From UBA1731 sp963653155 (lineage in GTDB: Bacteria > Verrucomicrobiota > Kiritimatiellia > RFP12 > UBA1067), in NCBI GenBank assembly GCA_963653155.1, contig CAVJWR010000003.1, forward strand, positions 1 to 59,971: 59,971 nucleotides of DNA, in the 5' to 3' direction. The position numbers and the translations under genes are program-made. How positions within the stretch are numbered: the first letter of the stretch is position 1; each line of letters opens with the position of its first letter. The notes below the pieces were generated by a model. The model did not search any database. It saw only the letters and a list, made by a program, of their open reading frames with translations, and had not been told where the DNA came from. This document shows, one piece after another, positions 33,535 through 41,977 of this stretch.

Positions 33535-34050
33535 ATGGTTAGTCGCAGACAGGCCCGGGAGTGGGCAGTCATGATGCTTTGTGAATGCGATCAGAATCCG
33601 CCGGAGAGTCTGGAGGCTGCCATGGCGGCATTCTGGGCACAGCTTGAGGAAATCGAAAGGGATAGCGCAGATTCGAGCGAGTATGGCGTAAAGCTTGTGT
33701 TCGGGAAGACGGACGCAAAGCACGTTTCGTCGCTCAGCGACATGAAGGCCTTTGCGGAAGAGCGCATACGCGGGGTTCTCCGGGATGTCGAGGCGATTGA
33801 CGCAGAGCTCGAACCGTTCCTCCAGCACTGGTCGCTATATCGGCTTGGCGTGGTGGAGCGCAACGTCCTGCGGCTTGGGGCTTGGGAGATTTCGCGCTGC
33901 GATGGCATCCCTCCGCCAATTGCGATAAACGAGGCCGTTGACCTCGCAAAGTTCTTTTCGGAGACGCAGAGTGGAAAGTTTGTGAATGGAGTGCTTGACT
34001 GCTATGCGAAATCATTCGGGAAGAGCGAACCTGCGTCGGAAAAGCGCTGA
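33535..34050 (+). CDS. nusB: Transcription antitermination factor NusB
   Basis: A 171-aa all-helical RNA-binding protein. SRRQAREWAVMMLCECD at the N-terminus matches the NusB start, and NVLRLGAWEI with PPPIAINEAVDLAKFFSETQSGKFVNGVLD is the conserved C-terminal signature. NusB with NusE binds boxA of rRNA leaders to prevent termination. It is longer than E. coli NusB (139 aa) through a central insertion. GAGAGG precedes ATG 33535. It overlaps ribD, a common neighbour in bacteria. Confidence 0.93.
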   Translation: MVSRRQAREWAVMMLCECDQNPPESLEAAMAAFWAQLEEIERDSADSSEYGVKLVFGKTDAKHVSSLSDMKAFAEERIRGVLRDVEAIDAELEPFLQHWSLYRLGVVERNVLRLGAWEISRCDGIPPPIAINEAVDLAKFFSETQSGKFVNGVLDCYAKSFGKSEPASEKR

Positions 34051-35128
34051 CGCTGAAGTCGCATCCGGGCGCACCAGTCCTGAAGACGAGGTACGCTTCA
34101 TGGAACGGGCGATAGCCCTCGGCGAGCGTAGCCGGGGCGCAACCCGTCCCAATCCGCCGGTCGGGGCAGTCGTGGTAAAGGATGGCCGCATCATTGGCGA
34201 AGGGCGGCATAGGCGTTGCGGGTGTGCGCATGCGGAAGTCGAGGCCTTGGAGTCTGTCCGCAGAAACGACAATTGCGCGAAAGGGGCTACGGTGTACGTC
34301 ACACTTGAGCCATGCTCGAAGCCCGGTCGCGTAGGGGCTTGCTGCGATGCGCTGAAGGCCTCTGGCGTGTCGAAGGTGGTGTGGGCCGTGCCCGACCCGA
34401 ATCCCCGGAATGCCGGCGGCGCCGCGAGTGCGCTGCGAANNNNNNNNNNGCGAAAGTCAGGGATAGAGACTGAGTGCTGGTGGCGGGCCAAGGACAAGAG
34501 AAAGCGCAGTTGCGCAATGCGGGCGAAGGAACTTGTCGCACCATTCGAAAAGCATGTGACCACAGGCTTCCCGTATGTGACGGTGAAGATCGCGATGTCG
34601 CTTGACGGGAGAATATGCGACGAGAGTGGCGACGCGAGGTGGGTATCGAGCGAACGTGCGCGGAAGGCGACTGGACGGCTGCGGGAACGTGTTGACGTGA
34701 TGCTTGTCGGGGCTGAAACGGTCAGGAAGGACAATCCGAGCCTGTTGAGTCATGGACGGCGAAACGATAACCTTTACAGGGTCGTCGCCACAAGGAGCGG
34801 AATGTTGCCGGAGTCCGCGCAGATATTCACCGACGAGGCGAAAGACCGTACGCTGGTCTTTGTGATCGGGAAAGCCAAGCATGATGCTGGCCATGGGTTT
34901 GCCCCAAACACGATTTACGTAGGTAGCCTTCGCGAAATGATGAGGCGCATTGGCGACATGGGGTTCATGCATGTGCTTTGCGAAGGGGGGCTTGAGCTTG
35001 CGACGTCACTTGCAAAGGAGGGCCTTGTCGACGAGTGGCTGACTGTACTGTCGCCGAAAGTGATCGGCCATGGCCGGATCGGCGATGCGGCCATTGTGCC
35101 TCGCGTGTCGGTGATGACGGATTTTTGA
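34004..35128 (+). CDS. ribD: Bifunctional riboflavin biosynthesis protein RibD (gap inside)
   Basis: About 369 aa once the gap is collapsed. The N-terminal deaminase domain has zinc ligands in CAHAEVEAL and EPCSKPGRVGACC; the C-terminal reductase domain starts at PYVTVKIAMSLDGRI and carries DVMLVGAETVRKDNPSL and LCEGGLELATSL. The two activities convert the GTP-derived pyrimidine to 5-amino-6-ribitylaminouracil precursors. GCGAA is duplicated around the Ns; collapsing gives GGAASALRKSGIETEC, in line with the family. ATG 34004 keeps the conserved EDEVRFMERAI helix but overlaps nusB; ATG 34100 is the alternative. Other rib genes are not in the window. Confidence 0.9.
   Translation: MRNHSGRANLRRKSADAEVASGRTSPEDEVRFMERAIALGERSRGATRPNPPVGAVVVKDGRIIGEGRHRRCGCAHAEVEALESVRRNDNCAKGATVYVTLEPCSKPGRVGACCDALKASGVSKVVWAVPDPNPRNAGGAASALRXXXXRKSGIETECWWRAKDKRKRSCAMRAKELVAPFEKHVTTGFPYVTVKIAMSLDGRICDESGDARWVSSERARKATGRLRERVDVMLVGAETVRKDNPSLLSHGRRNDNLYRVVATRSGMLPESAQIFTDEAKDRTLVFVIGKAKHDAGHGFAPNTIYVGSLREMMRRIGDMGFMHVLCEGGLELATSLAKEGLVDEWLTVLSPKVIGHGRIGDAAIVPRVSVMTDF
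34440..34449. other. 10-N scaffold gap, probably a contig overlap
   Basis: GCGAA stands on both sides. Removing 10 N plus one copy (15 nt) keeps frame and gives a normal RibD sequence. Confidence 0.85.
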
Positions 35129-35179
35129 ACGGAAAGCGTGGCATCTGGATGACACGCCAATGCCTGACGGGAGGTGGAT

Positions 35180-36493
35180 ATGGAGACGCCTGTAAAGATA
35201 CTGCTTGATCGCAAGCGTGAGGGAAAAGAACTCGCCGGATCGCAGATCCGAGAGCTGATTGCCGCCTATGCAAAAGGCGACGTGCCCGACTATCAGATGG
35301 CGGCATTCGCGATGGCCGTGTGCTGTCGTGGCATGTCCGCAAGCGAAACGCTTGCACTTACGGAGGCGATGCGGGATTCAGGAAAATGCCTTGACTGGTC
35401 GGATATCCTGCGTCCGACGGCCGACAAGCATTCCACCGGCGGTGTCGGCGACAAGCTATCCCTTGTGATACAGCCTCTTGCCGCGAGCTGCGGTGTAGCC
35501 GTGCCGTCACTTACCGGACGCGGCCTTGGCCTCACCGGAGGCACCGCAGACAAGCTTGAGTCCATCCCCGGCTACAATGCATCGCTTTCGCTTGCGGACT
35601 TCAAGCGCGTGGTCGCCGAATGCGGGTGCTCCATGACCGTCCAGACCGCCGAGATAGCGCCTGCCGACAAGAGGCTGTACGCGCTTCGCGATGTCACGGG
35701 CACGGTCGCGTCGATACCGCTCATCGTTTCGTCGATACTTTCCAAGAAGCTGGCGGAGGGCGCAGGGACGCTGGTGTTTGACGTGAAATGCGGTAGGGGC
35801 GCATTCATGAAGACACATGAGGATGCGCTTTCGCTTGCGTCTGCGCTTGTGGATGGGGCGAAAGGCGCCGGGCGCAAGGCTTCGGCGATCGTCACGTCCA
35901 TGGACGAGCCTCTTGGCTATGCGGTCGGCAACGCATTGGAGGTCGCAGAGGCGATAGATGTGCTCAGGGGCGTCGGACGGCTTCCTTCCGATGTGGTGGA
36001 GTTGTCGGTGGAGTTCGCGGCGGCGATGGTTTCTCTCGCAAAGGGATTCGACATGGAGAAATCACGTCTGCGCTGTCGAGAGAATTTGGCCAACGGCAAA
36101 GCCTATTCGACGTTCTCGGAGATGGTGCGGCTTCAAGGGGGCGACCTTCGGCTCTTCGAGTCGAAATTCCGCAGTGAAGGGGCGATCCCACATATGGATC
36201 TGAAGGTTGAGCGATCCGGCTACATCGCGGATATCGATGCGGAATGTGTCGCAAAGGTGGCGTTCATGCTCGGAGCTGGAAGGGCCAAGTCGGATGACGC
36301 GATAGACCCGGCGGCAGGCGTGCTGCTTAAGGTGACGCATGGCGACAAGGTGTCGCCAGGTCAGCCGGTCGCGCGACTGTTCGCCCAAGGGCGTTCTGAT
36401 GCGCTGGAAGGGGCTTCCGCCGCATTGGCCAGCGCGTTCAGGTTCTCGAACGAGCCGCCGCCACCGCGCAAGCTGTTCCTGTCGCGGATTTGA
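35180..36493 (+). CDS. Thymidine / pyrimidine-nucleoside phosphorylase
   Basis: A 437-aa enzyme that splits thymidine or other pyrimidine nucleosides with phosphate. An N-terminal helical domain (MAAFAMAVCCRGMS) is followed by phosphate-site KHSTGGVGDK, the family signature TGRGLGLTGGTADKLE, and the pyrimidine site region LYALRDVTGTVASIPLI and KKLAEGAGTLVFDVKCGRGAFM. The C-terminal domain ends near residue 437, as in DeoA and Pdp. DeoA versus Pdp cannot be separated by eye. GGGAGG 5 nt before ATG 35180 decides the start over GTG 35174. Confidence 0.93.
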   Translation: METPVKILLDRKREGKELAGSQIRELIAAYAKGDVPDYQMAAFAMAVCCRGMSASETLALTEAMRDSGKCLDWSDILRPTADKHSTGGVGDKLSLVIQPLAASCGVAVPSLTGRGLGLTGGTADKLESIPGYNASLSLADFKRVVAECGCSMTVQTAEIAPADKRLYALRDVTGTVASIPLIVSSILSKKLAEGAGTLVFDVKCGRGAFMKTHEDALSLASALVDGAKGAGRKASAIVTSMDEPLGYAVGNALEVAEAIDVLRGVGRLPSDVVELSVEFAAAMVSLAKGFDMEKSRLRCRENLANGKAYSTFSEMVRLQGGDLRLFESKFRSEGAIPHMDLKVERSGYIADIDAECVAKVAFMLGAGRAKSDDAIDPAAGVLLKVTHGDKVSPGQPVARLFAQGRSDALEGASAALASAFRFSNEPPPPRKLFLSRI

Positions 36494-36505
36494 CGGCCTT
36501 CGCAT

Positions 36506-36534
36506 TTGCGCTCAATGCGGAAATATGATATCCT
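36506..36534 (+). promoter_or_regulatory. Promoter of tig-clpP-clpX-panD
   Basis: TTGCGC (36506-36511), a 17-nt spacer, TATCCT (36529-36534). The leader to ATG 36568 is about 27 nt with AGAAAGG in it. The -10 matches that of the GH2 promoter. Confidence 0.6.
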
Positions 36535-36567
36535 ACGCACTCATTTTACGAAGAAAGGCAGCAGAGA

Positions 36568-37779
36568 ATGAAAGTTGACCAGAAGGCCGAAAAGAATCCA
36601 TGTGTCGTGAGTTTGACCGTCAAGGCGGATGCCGATGAGATAAAGGGGGCGGTGAAGAAAGTCCTCAACGAGTTTGTGCGTGAGGCGCAGATCCCCGGTT
36701 TCCGCAAGGGCAAGGTGCCGGTTGAGCTCGTCCGCAAGAATTTCGCGAACGAGTTGAAGCGAGAGACAGAAGGTGCCTGCTTCCGCGAGTTCTATCCGAA
36801 GGCCGTTGAAGAGTCCAAGCTGAAGGTCATTGCCCTTGAGGGGGTTACGGAGATGAAGCTTGCCGAGGCGGACGGCATGGAGTTCACTGCACTGGTCGAG
36901 GTGCGTCCCGAGTACAAGATGCCGAAGTACAAGGGCCTTTCGATCGACAGCAAGGATGTCAAGGTCGAGGATGCCGCCGTTGAGGCGCAGCTTGAGAGCC
37001 TTCGCAAGATGTTCGCCAAGTTCGAGGACGCCAAGGAGGGCGATATCGTTGGCGATGGAGATTTCGTACAGTTCGACTACAAGGGGACGCTTGACGGCAA
37101 GCCGCTTTCCGAGGTCGTGCCGGATCAGAAGGCCGTCTGCGAGGCGACCGGCTTCTGGACGCAGATTGAGGAGGGACGTTTCCTGCCTGAGATCCTTGAG
37201 GCGCTTAAGGGCATGAAGGCGGGCGAGGAGAAGAAGGATGTTGAGGTGTCGTTCCCGTCCGAGAATGCCCCTGATGCACTGAAGGGCAAGAAGGCCGCAT
37301 ATGAGCTGAAGGTCACGATGTTCCGCAAGCGCATCCTTCCCGATGACGCCGGGCTCGTCGAGTCCGCGAAGGCGGAGAGCGTGGAGAAGCTTCGCTCCGA
37401 CATCCGCGAGCGCCTTGAGAAGCAGACGGCAGAGGCGGAGGTCGAGCGCCGCCGCAATTTGGCCATTGAATTGCTCCTCAAGAAGGTCGATTTCGATGTT
37501 CCGCCGTCGCTCGTGCAGCGTCAGACCGAGGCGTACCTTGGCCAGCTCGCGCAGCAGATGCAGTATGCCGGCGTGACGAGCGAGTACATTGAGCAGAATC
37601 GCGAGAAGATTCTCAAGGATGCGCAGGAGCATGCCGAGAGGCAGGTTCGCCTGTCGTACATGCTTCTTGACATTGCGGATGCGGAGAAGATCGAGGTTGA
37701 CGAGAAGGACGAAAACAAGAAGGATCAGGCACGTGCCGAGAAGACCCTTGAGTTCATCCTTGCCGAAGCGAAGAAGTAA
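36568..37779 (+). CDS. tig: Trigger factor
   Basis: A 403-aa ribosome-bound chaperone and prolyl isomerase. The N-terminal ribosome-binding domain ends with the signature IPGFRKGKVP (residues about 42-51); a middle FKBP domain follows (GDFVQFDYKGTLDGKPLSEV, FLPEILEALKGMKAGEEKK); the rest is the helical chaperone domain, rich in Glu, Lys and Arg. The usual length is 430 aa. It leads the conserved tig-clpP-clpX order, here extended by panD. Confidence 0.95.
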   Translation: MKVDQKAEKNPCVVSLTVKADADEIKGAVKKVLNEFVREAQIPGFRKGKVPVELVRKNFANELKRETEGACFREFYPKAVEESKLKVIALEGVTEMKLAEADGMEFTALVEVRPEYKMPKYKGLSIDSKDVKVEDAAVEAQLESLRKMFAKFEDAKEGDIVGDGDFVQFDYKGTLDGKPLSEVVPDQKAVCEATGFWTQIEEGRFLPEILEALKGMKAGEEKKDVEVSFPSENAPDALKGKKAAYELKVTMFRKRILPDDAGLVESAKAESVEKLRSDIRERLEKQTAEAEVERRRNLAIELLLKKVDFDVPPSLVQRQTEAYLGQLAQQMQYAGVTSEYIEQNREKILKDAQEHAERQVRLSYMLLDIADAEKIEVDEKDENKKDQARAEKTLEFILAEAKK

Positions 37780-37828
37780 CCCGCCCTGCGGTGTTGGTTA
37801 CATCAGGTAAAGTTTGTTTGGAGTGCGC

Positions 37829-38440
37829 ATGAAAAAGAACGGCAGTCCGAGGTCGTATTTGGTTCCGATGGTCGTGGAGCAGACAAGTCGCGGCGAACGC
37901 AGCTACGACATCTACTCTAGGCTCCTTCAGGACCGCATCGTCCTGCTTGGTGGCGAGGTGACGGATGAATCCGCAAACCTCATCGTGGCGCAGCTTCTTT
38001 TCCTGCAGTCGCAGGATGCGAAGAAGACGATCAGCATGTACATAAACTCCCCGGGAGGAAGCGTCACGGCGGGCCTCGCGATATACGACACGATGCAATT
38101 CATATCATGTCCGGTCGCGACGTACTGCATTGGGCAGGCAGCCTCCATGGGAGCCGTGCTTCTCACGGCGGGCGCGAAGGGCAAACGCTTCGCGCTCCCT
38201 AATGCGCGCATCATGATTCACCAGCCATGGGGCGGCGCGGAAGGCAAGGCGAGCGACATAGAGATTACCGCAAGGGAGATACTTCGCCTGAAGGAGCGGC
38301 TGAACCACATACTCGCCGACCATTCGGGCAAATCTTACGAGGATGTCGTGCATGATACGGATCGCGACTACTTCATGAGCGCGTCCGAGGCGGCTGAGTA
38401 CGGACTCATTGACGGCGTGGTGTCGCCGAAGAATCGTTAA
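37829..38440 (+). CDS. clpP: ATP-dependent Clp protease proteolytic subunit
   Basis: A 203-aa serine protease that forms the two-ring Clp barrel. Catalytic triad S106 (GQAASMGAV), H131 (IMIHQPWGG) and D180 (DTDRDYFMSA), with numbering offset by nine from E. coli. YINSPGGSV forms the oxyanion region. ATG 37829 has GGAG (37820-37823) 5 nt upstream; an upstream TTG at 37814 is unlikely. It sits between tig and clpX, 4 nt before the latter. Confidence 0.97.
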   Translation: MKKNGSPRSYLVPMVVEQTSRGERSYDIYSRLLQDRIVLLGGEVTDESANLIVAQLLFLQSQDAKKTISMYINSPGGSVTAGLAIYDTMQFISCPVATYCIGQAASMGAVLLTAGAKGKRFALPNARIMIHQPWGGAEGKASDIEITAREILRLKERLNHILADHSGKSYEDVVHDTDRDYFMSASEAAEYGLIDGVVSPKNR

Positions 38441-38444
38441 GAAG

Positions 38445-39719
38445 ATGGCTACCAAATCTCCTAGACAGCTTTTCTGCAACTTTTGCGGTCGCGGTTCCCG
38501 TGAGGTGATGATTATCCCCGGGCCGATGGACGCCAACATATGCGTTGACTGCGCCAAGCAGATCGCCAACGCCGTAACGGAGGCCGAGAAGGCGGCCGGG
38601 GTGGATAAGAAAAAGAAGGAAATCCCGGCGTTGGGACCAGTCCCGATGCCAAAGGAGATCAAGGCATTCCTCGACAGCTATGTGATCGGCCATGACGAGA
38701 CGAAAAAGATCCTGTCTGTCGCCGTCCACAATCACTATCGTCGCCTTGAGCAGAAGGAGAAGGCGGCTGACGGGAAGGCACGTAAGACGCCTGGAGAGTT
38801 CGACGACGTTGAGATTGAGAAATCCAATATTCTCCTTATCGGACCTACCGGCACGGGGAAGACGCTTTTCGCGAAGACGCTCGCAAAAATGCTCAAGGTT
38901 CCGTATGCCATTGGCGACGCTACGACGCTCACGGAAGCGGGATACGTCGGCGAGGACGTGGAGAATCTTGTTCGCTACCTTCTGCAGAACGCCGGTGGGG
39001 ATGTCGAGCTGGCGAAGCGCGGAATCATATATGTCGATGAGATAGACAAGATCGCGTCCAAGACGGACAATGTGTCGATAACGCGCGACGTGTCTGGCGA
39101 AGGCGTGCAGCAGGCGCTTCTAAAGATTATTGAAGGTACCGTTTGTCGAATCCCGCCCAAGGGTGGACGCAAGCATCCGGATCAGGAATACATCGAGGTG
39201 GATACCTCCAACATCCTTTTCATATGCGGCGGCGCGTTCGTTGGCCTTGACCGCATAATCGGAGAGCGTTCCGGGCGCAGGGTAATCGGTTATGGCACGG
39301 ACGGGCAGGACGGCGCTGAAGACTCTTCCACGGANNNNNNNNNNACGGAAGACCTTGATGTCCGTCCTGAGGATCTGGTCAAGTTCGGCCTCATCCCTGA
39401 GTTCACGGGAAGGTTGCCGGTTATAACCGCGATGAAGGAACTTACCGAGGATCAGCTCGTAAAGGTGCTTACAGAGCCGAAGAACTGCCTCGTGAAGCAG
39501 TACAGGAAGCTTCTTGCCATGGATGGCGTGGATCTTTCCTTCTCGCCTGAAGCCCTTCGCGAACTGGCCAAGAACGCAATCATGCGCAAGACCGGAGCTC
39601 GCGGACTGCGGGCGGCGATGGAGCGCGTGATGACCGACATCATGTATGATGCGCCGGGCGGCAAGTCTGGCGCAAAGGTGGAGATAACGGCCGAAATGGT
39701 CAGGGAGAAGCTGAAGTGA
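38445..39719 (+). CDS. clpX: ATP-dependent Clp protease ATP-binding subunit ClpX (gap inside)
   Basis: About 419 aa after gap repair. An N-terminal zinc-binding domain (C11, C14, C33, C36) is followed by an AAA+ core: Walker A LIGPTGTGKTLFAK, Walker B IIYVDEIDKI, sensor ISRD-type region and C-terminal ARKTGARGLR-like RKTGARGLRAAME. It unfolds tagged proteins into ClpP. ACGGA is duplicated around the Ns; collapsing gives GAEDSSTEDLDVRPEDLVKF, in frame. ATG 38445 begins MATKSPRQLFCNFCG; the frame is open earlier but inside clpP. The stop overlaps panD (GTGA). Confidence 0.96.
   Translation: MATKSPRQLFCNFCGRGSREVMIIPGPMDANICVDCAKQIANAVTEAEKAAGVDKKKKEIPALGPVPMPKEIKAFLDSYVIGHDETKKILSVAVHNHYRRLEQKEKAADGKARKTPGEFDDVEIEKSNILLIGPTGTGKTLFAKTLAKMLKVPYAIGDATTLTEAGYVGEDVENLVRYLLQNAGGDVELAKRGIIYVDEIDKIASKTDNVSITRDVSGEGVQQALLKIIEGTVCRIPPKGGRKHPDQEYIEVDTSNILFICGGAFVGLDRIIGERSGRRVIGYGTDGQDGAEDSSTXXXXTEDLDVRPEDLVKFGLIPEFTGRLPVITAMKELTEDQLVKVLTEPKNCLVKQYRKLLAMDGVDLSFSPEALRELAKNAIMRKTGARGLRAAMERVMTDIMYDAPGGKSGAKVEITAEMVREKLK
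39335..39344. other. 10-N scaffold gap, probably a contig overlap
   Basis: ACGGA on both sides; removing 15 nt gives a continuous ClpX sequence. Confidence 0.85.
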
Positions 39720-40063
39720 CGGTTACATTGCTCAAATCAAAGCTTCACCGCATTTCCGTGACCGAGGCGAAGCTCGACTACACTGGTTCGCTTACGATCG
39801 ACGAGGATCTGATGGATGCGGTCGGCATCTTGAATTATGAAAAGCTTCTCGTGGCAAATGTGGATAACGGCGAACGCTTTGAGACGTATGCGATTCGCGG
39901 TCCGCGAGGATCCGGCGTGTGTTGCCTCAACGGCGCGGCGGCGCACAAGGGCAAGGTCGGGGACAGGCTGATCGTGATGACTTGGGCGCAAATGTCCGAG
40001 GATGAGGCCAAGGGATTCACTCCGCATGTCGGTGTAATAGGCGAAGGCAATCGCCTCGTGTGA
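39716..40063 (+). CDS. panD: Aspartate 1-decarboxylase
   Basis: A 115-aa pyruvoyl enzyme that makes beta-alanine for pantothenate. LLKSKLHRISVTEAKLDYTG followed by SLTIDEDLMDA carries the self-cleavage site Gly24-Ser25, as in E. coli; NGERFETYAIRGPRGSGVCCLNGAAA is the remaining signature. The start is GTG 39716, overlapping the clpX stop, so it is translated with the Clp operon. panB is 35 kb upstream and panC is not seen. Confidence 0.96.
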   Translation: MTVTLLKSKLHRISVTEAKLDYTGSLTIDEDLMDAVGILNYEKLLVANVDNGERFETYAIRGPRGSGVCCLNGAAAHKGKVGDRLIVMTWAQMSEDEAKGFTPHVGVIGEGNRLV

Positions 40064-40099
40064 TTTGAATGTCAGTCGTCCTCTCCTGTTGATGGCGTA

Positions 40100-40110
40100 T
40101 GTGGTATAAT
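40100..40110 (+). promoter_or_regulatory. Extended -10 promoter of the nucleotidyltransferase/glucuronokinase operon
   Basis: Fourth exact TGTGGTATAAT. Six nt later an ATG (40117) opens a 15-codon leader ORF that overlaps the next gene's start. Confidence 0.7.
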
Positions 40111-40116
40111 TGCGCC

Positions 40117-40164
40117 ATGTTTGAGTTGAGGACATATGGATGTCACGGGAAGGATTGGGCATGA
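40117..40164 (+). CDS. Possible 15-aa leader peptide
   Basis: ATG 6 nt after the -10 opens MFELRTYGCHGKDWA and stops in an ATGA overlap with the start of the pyrophosphorylase gene at 40161. It could couple or tune translation of that gene, or be chance. There is no homopolymer run of codons as in amino-acid attenuators. Confidence 0.3.
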   Translation: MFELRTYGCHGKDWA

Positions 40165-40928
40165 CGGCGATAATTCCGGCTGCCGGCAAGGGTACGCGAT
40201 TTCTGCCGGTCACAAGGGTCATTCCAAAGGAGATGCTTCCAATCGGGGCGAAGCCCGCAATCCATTGCATCGTCGAAGAGGCTATCGATGCCGGTGCGGA
40301 CGATGTCGTCATCGTGATTTCAAGGGGCAAGGAGATAATCCGCAGGTATTTTGAGGGCGACTCCAATCTTGCCTCAAAGGTCAGGTTCGCCTACCAGACA
40401 GAGCAGAAGGGCCTTGGGCATGCCGTCTTGCAGGCATCCAGTCTCGTGTCACCGGGACAGGTCCTCATCCTCCTTGGCGATGCGCTTGTGACGGGGCCAA
40501 ACCCCAGCCTTGAGATGATGAGGCTTTCTGAAGCGAATGGCGGAGCCTGCGTGATTGGCATGGAACGGGTGCCAATGGAACGGGTGAGCCGATATGGAAT
40601 CGCTGCGCTCAGGGATAGTACGGACGATGGTCTTTCGGATCGTGGCTTTGTGGAAGTCGCAGACCTTGTGGAGAAGCCGAGTCAGGCCGACGCGCCAAGC
40701 GACCTTGCCATTGCGGGACGATATCTTCTTGACGGCGACATATTTGGGTTCCTATCCACCCAGACTCCGGGGCATGGCGGCGAGATACAGCTTACGGATG
40801 CGATTCGCCGCCTCATTCCGTCGAGGAGGATACTTGGGCACGTCTACTCCGGGAAACGGCAGGATATCGGGAATCCGCAGGGGTATCTGAACGCATTGGA
40901 GGCTTTCAATGGAATCTGTAAGGGCTAA
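40161..40928 (+). CDS. GalU-like UTP-sugar-1-phosphate uridylyltransferase
   Basis: A 255-aa nucleotidyltransferase. The N-terminal loop AIIPAAGKGTRFLPVTRVIPKEMLPIG is diagnostic for GalU-type enzymes; QKGLGHAVLQA, LLGDALV and VEKPSQADAP follow. It is about 35-40 residues shorter than typical GalU. It overlaps a glucuronokinase-like gene by 20 nt, so its real substrate may be glucuronate-1-phosphate or another sugar-1-phosphate instead of glucose-1-phosphate. Start: ATG 40161 has GGAAGGA 6-7 nt upstream and gives MTAIIPAAG; ATG 40140 with GAGGA (40128-40132) is an alternative adding 7 residues. Confidence 0.85.
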   Translation: MTAIIPAAGKGTRFLPVTRVIPKEMLPIGAKPAIHCIVEEAIDAGADDVVIVISRGKEIIRRYFEGDSNLASKVRFAYQTEQKGLGHAVLQASSLVSPGQVLILLGDALVTGPNPSLEMMRLSEANGGACVIGMERVPMERVSRYGIAALRDSTDDGLSDRGFVEVADLVEKPSQADAPSDLAIAGRYLLDGDIFGFLSTQTPGHGGEIQLTDAIRRLIPSRRILGHVYSGKRQDIGNPQGYLNALEAFNGICKG

Positions 40929-41955
40929 GAGTTTCGCTCGCGCGGGCCTTCTCGGCAATCCGAGCGACGGGTATTTCGGAAAGACGCTGTCATTCGCGTT
41001 CGCGAACTTTGGCGTGGAACTGCGGCTTACCGAGTCTTCCAAGATGCGGTTTGTCCCAGGCGAGGTGGATGACGCGATGTTCGATTCGCCTGAACAGCTC
41101 GTGCATGACCTTCGGATATACGGGTATTATGGCGGAATACGGATGCTCAAGGCGGTCGCCAAGCTGTTCTTCGAGTACTGCATGGCGCATGGCATCCCAT
41201 TCCCGAAAAGGAACTTTACTGCGGAATACAAGATAAACGTGCCACGGCTTGTCGGTCTTTCCGGCTCAAGCGCGATATGCAGCGCGATGCTCAAGGCACT
41301 CATGAAGTTCTATGGGGTCGATATCCCCGTGGAATACGCGCCGACGCTGTGCCTTGAGGCGGAACGCGATGAGCTTGGCATAAACTGCGGGTATCAGGAT
41401 CGCGTCATCCAGATGTACAACGGGCTCGTGTTCATGGATTTCGACAGGGCGTACCTTGAACGGCACGAGTATGGCCGATATGAGAGGTTGGACGTATCGC
41501 TGTTGCCGAAACTGTATGTCGCGTACGACCCGAACCGCGCAGAGGAGTCCGGCAAGGCCCACAGGAAGGTCAAGCGGCTTTTCGATGCGAAGCGTCCCGA
41601 CATCCTGTCGGCAATGACGGAGTTTGCCGACATTGCGCAGCGTGGACGCGATGCGCTTGTGGAAGGGCATCCAGAGGCGTTGCCGGAGCTTATAGATGCC
41701 AACTTCAATCTGCGCGACAGGATATTCGATGTGTCGGAGGAAAATCGCCGGATGATAATGGTTGCGCGAAAGGCTGGGTCGAGCGCGAAGTTCGCCGGAT
41801 CTGGTGGCGCTATAGTCGGAACGTTTGAGGATGACGAACAGTTTGCCCGCCTTTCGGCGGCACTCGGCGAGATCGGGTGCCGTACGCTGAAGCCGATTGT
41901 GGCGACATCTGACGATGTTGAGATGCCGCTGGATGGTGTGTGGCGGAATTCGTGA
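40909..41955 (+). CDS. GHMP kinase, plant glucuronokinase-like
   Basis: 348 aa. The N-terminus FARAGLLGNPSDGYFGKTLSF, the GYYGGIRML segment, ATP loop PRLVGLSGSSAICSA (GLSGSSA at 114-120), ELGINCGYQDRVIQMYNGLVFMDF and the final SSAKFAGSGGAIVG follow the plant glucuronokinase sequence closely, as I recall it. That enzyme phosphorylates D-glucuronate at C1 for conversion to UDP-glucuronate. The overlap with a uridylyltransferase gene gives exactly the next enzyme of that salvage route. Other GHMP sugar-1-kinases remain possible. Translation is coupled by the 20-nt overlap with the upstream gene. Confidence 0.8.
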   Translation: MESVRAKSFARAGLLGNPSDGYFGKTLSFAFANFGVELRLTESSKMRFVPGEVDDAMFDSPEQLVHDLRIYGYYGGIRMLKAVAKLFFEYCMAHGIPFPKRNFTAEYKINVPRLVGLSGSSAICSAMLKALMKFYGVDIPVEYAPTLCLEAERDELGINCGYQDRVIQMYNGLVFMDFDRAYLERHEYGRYERLDVSLLPKLYVAYDPNRAEESGKAHRKVKRLFDAKRPDILSAMTEFADIAQRGRDALVEGHPEALPELIDANFNLRDRIFDVSEENRRMIMVARKAGSSAKFAGSGGAIVGTFEDDEQFARLSAALGEIGCRTLKPIVATSDDVEMPLDGVWRNS

Positions 41956-41977
41956 CCATTGCATTTCGGAGGCTTTT

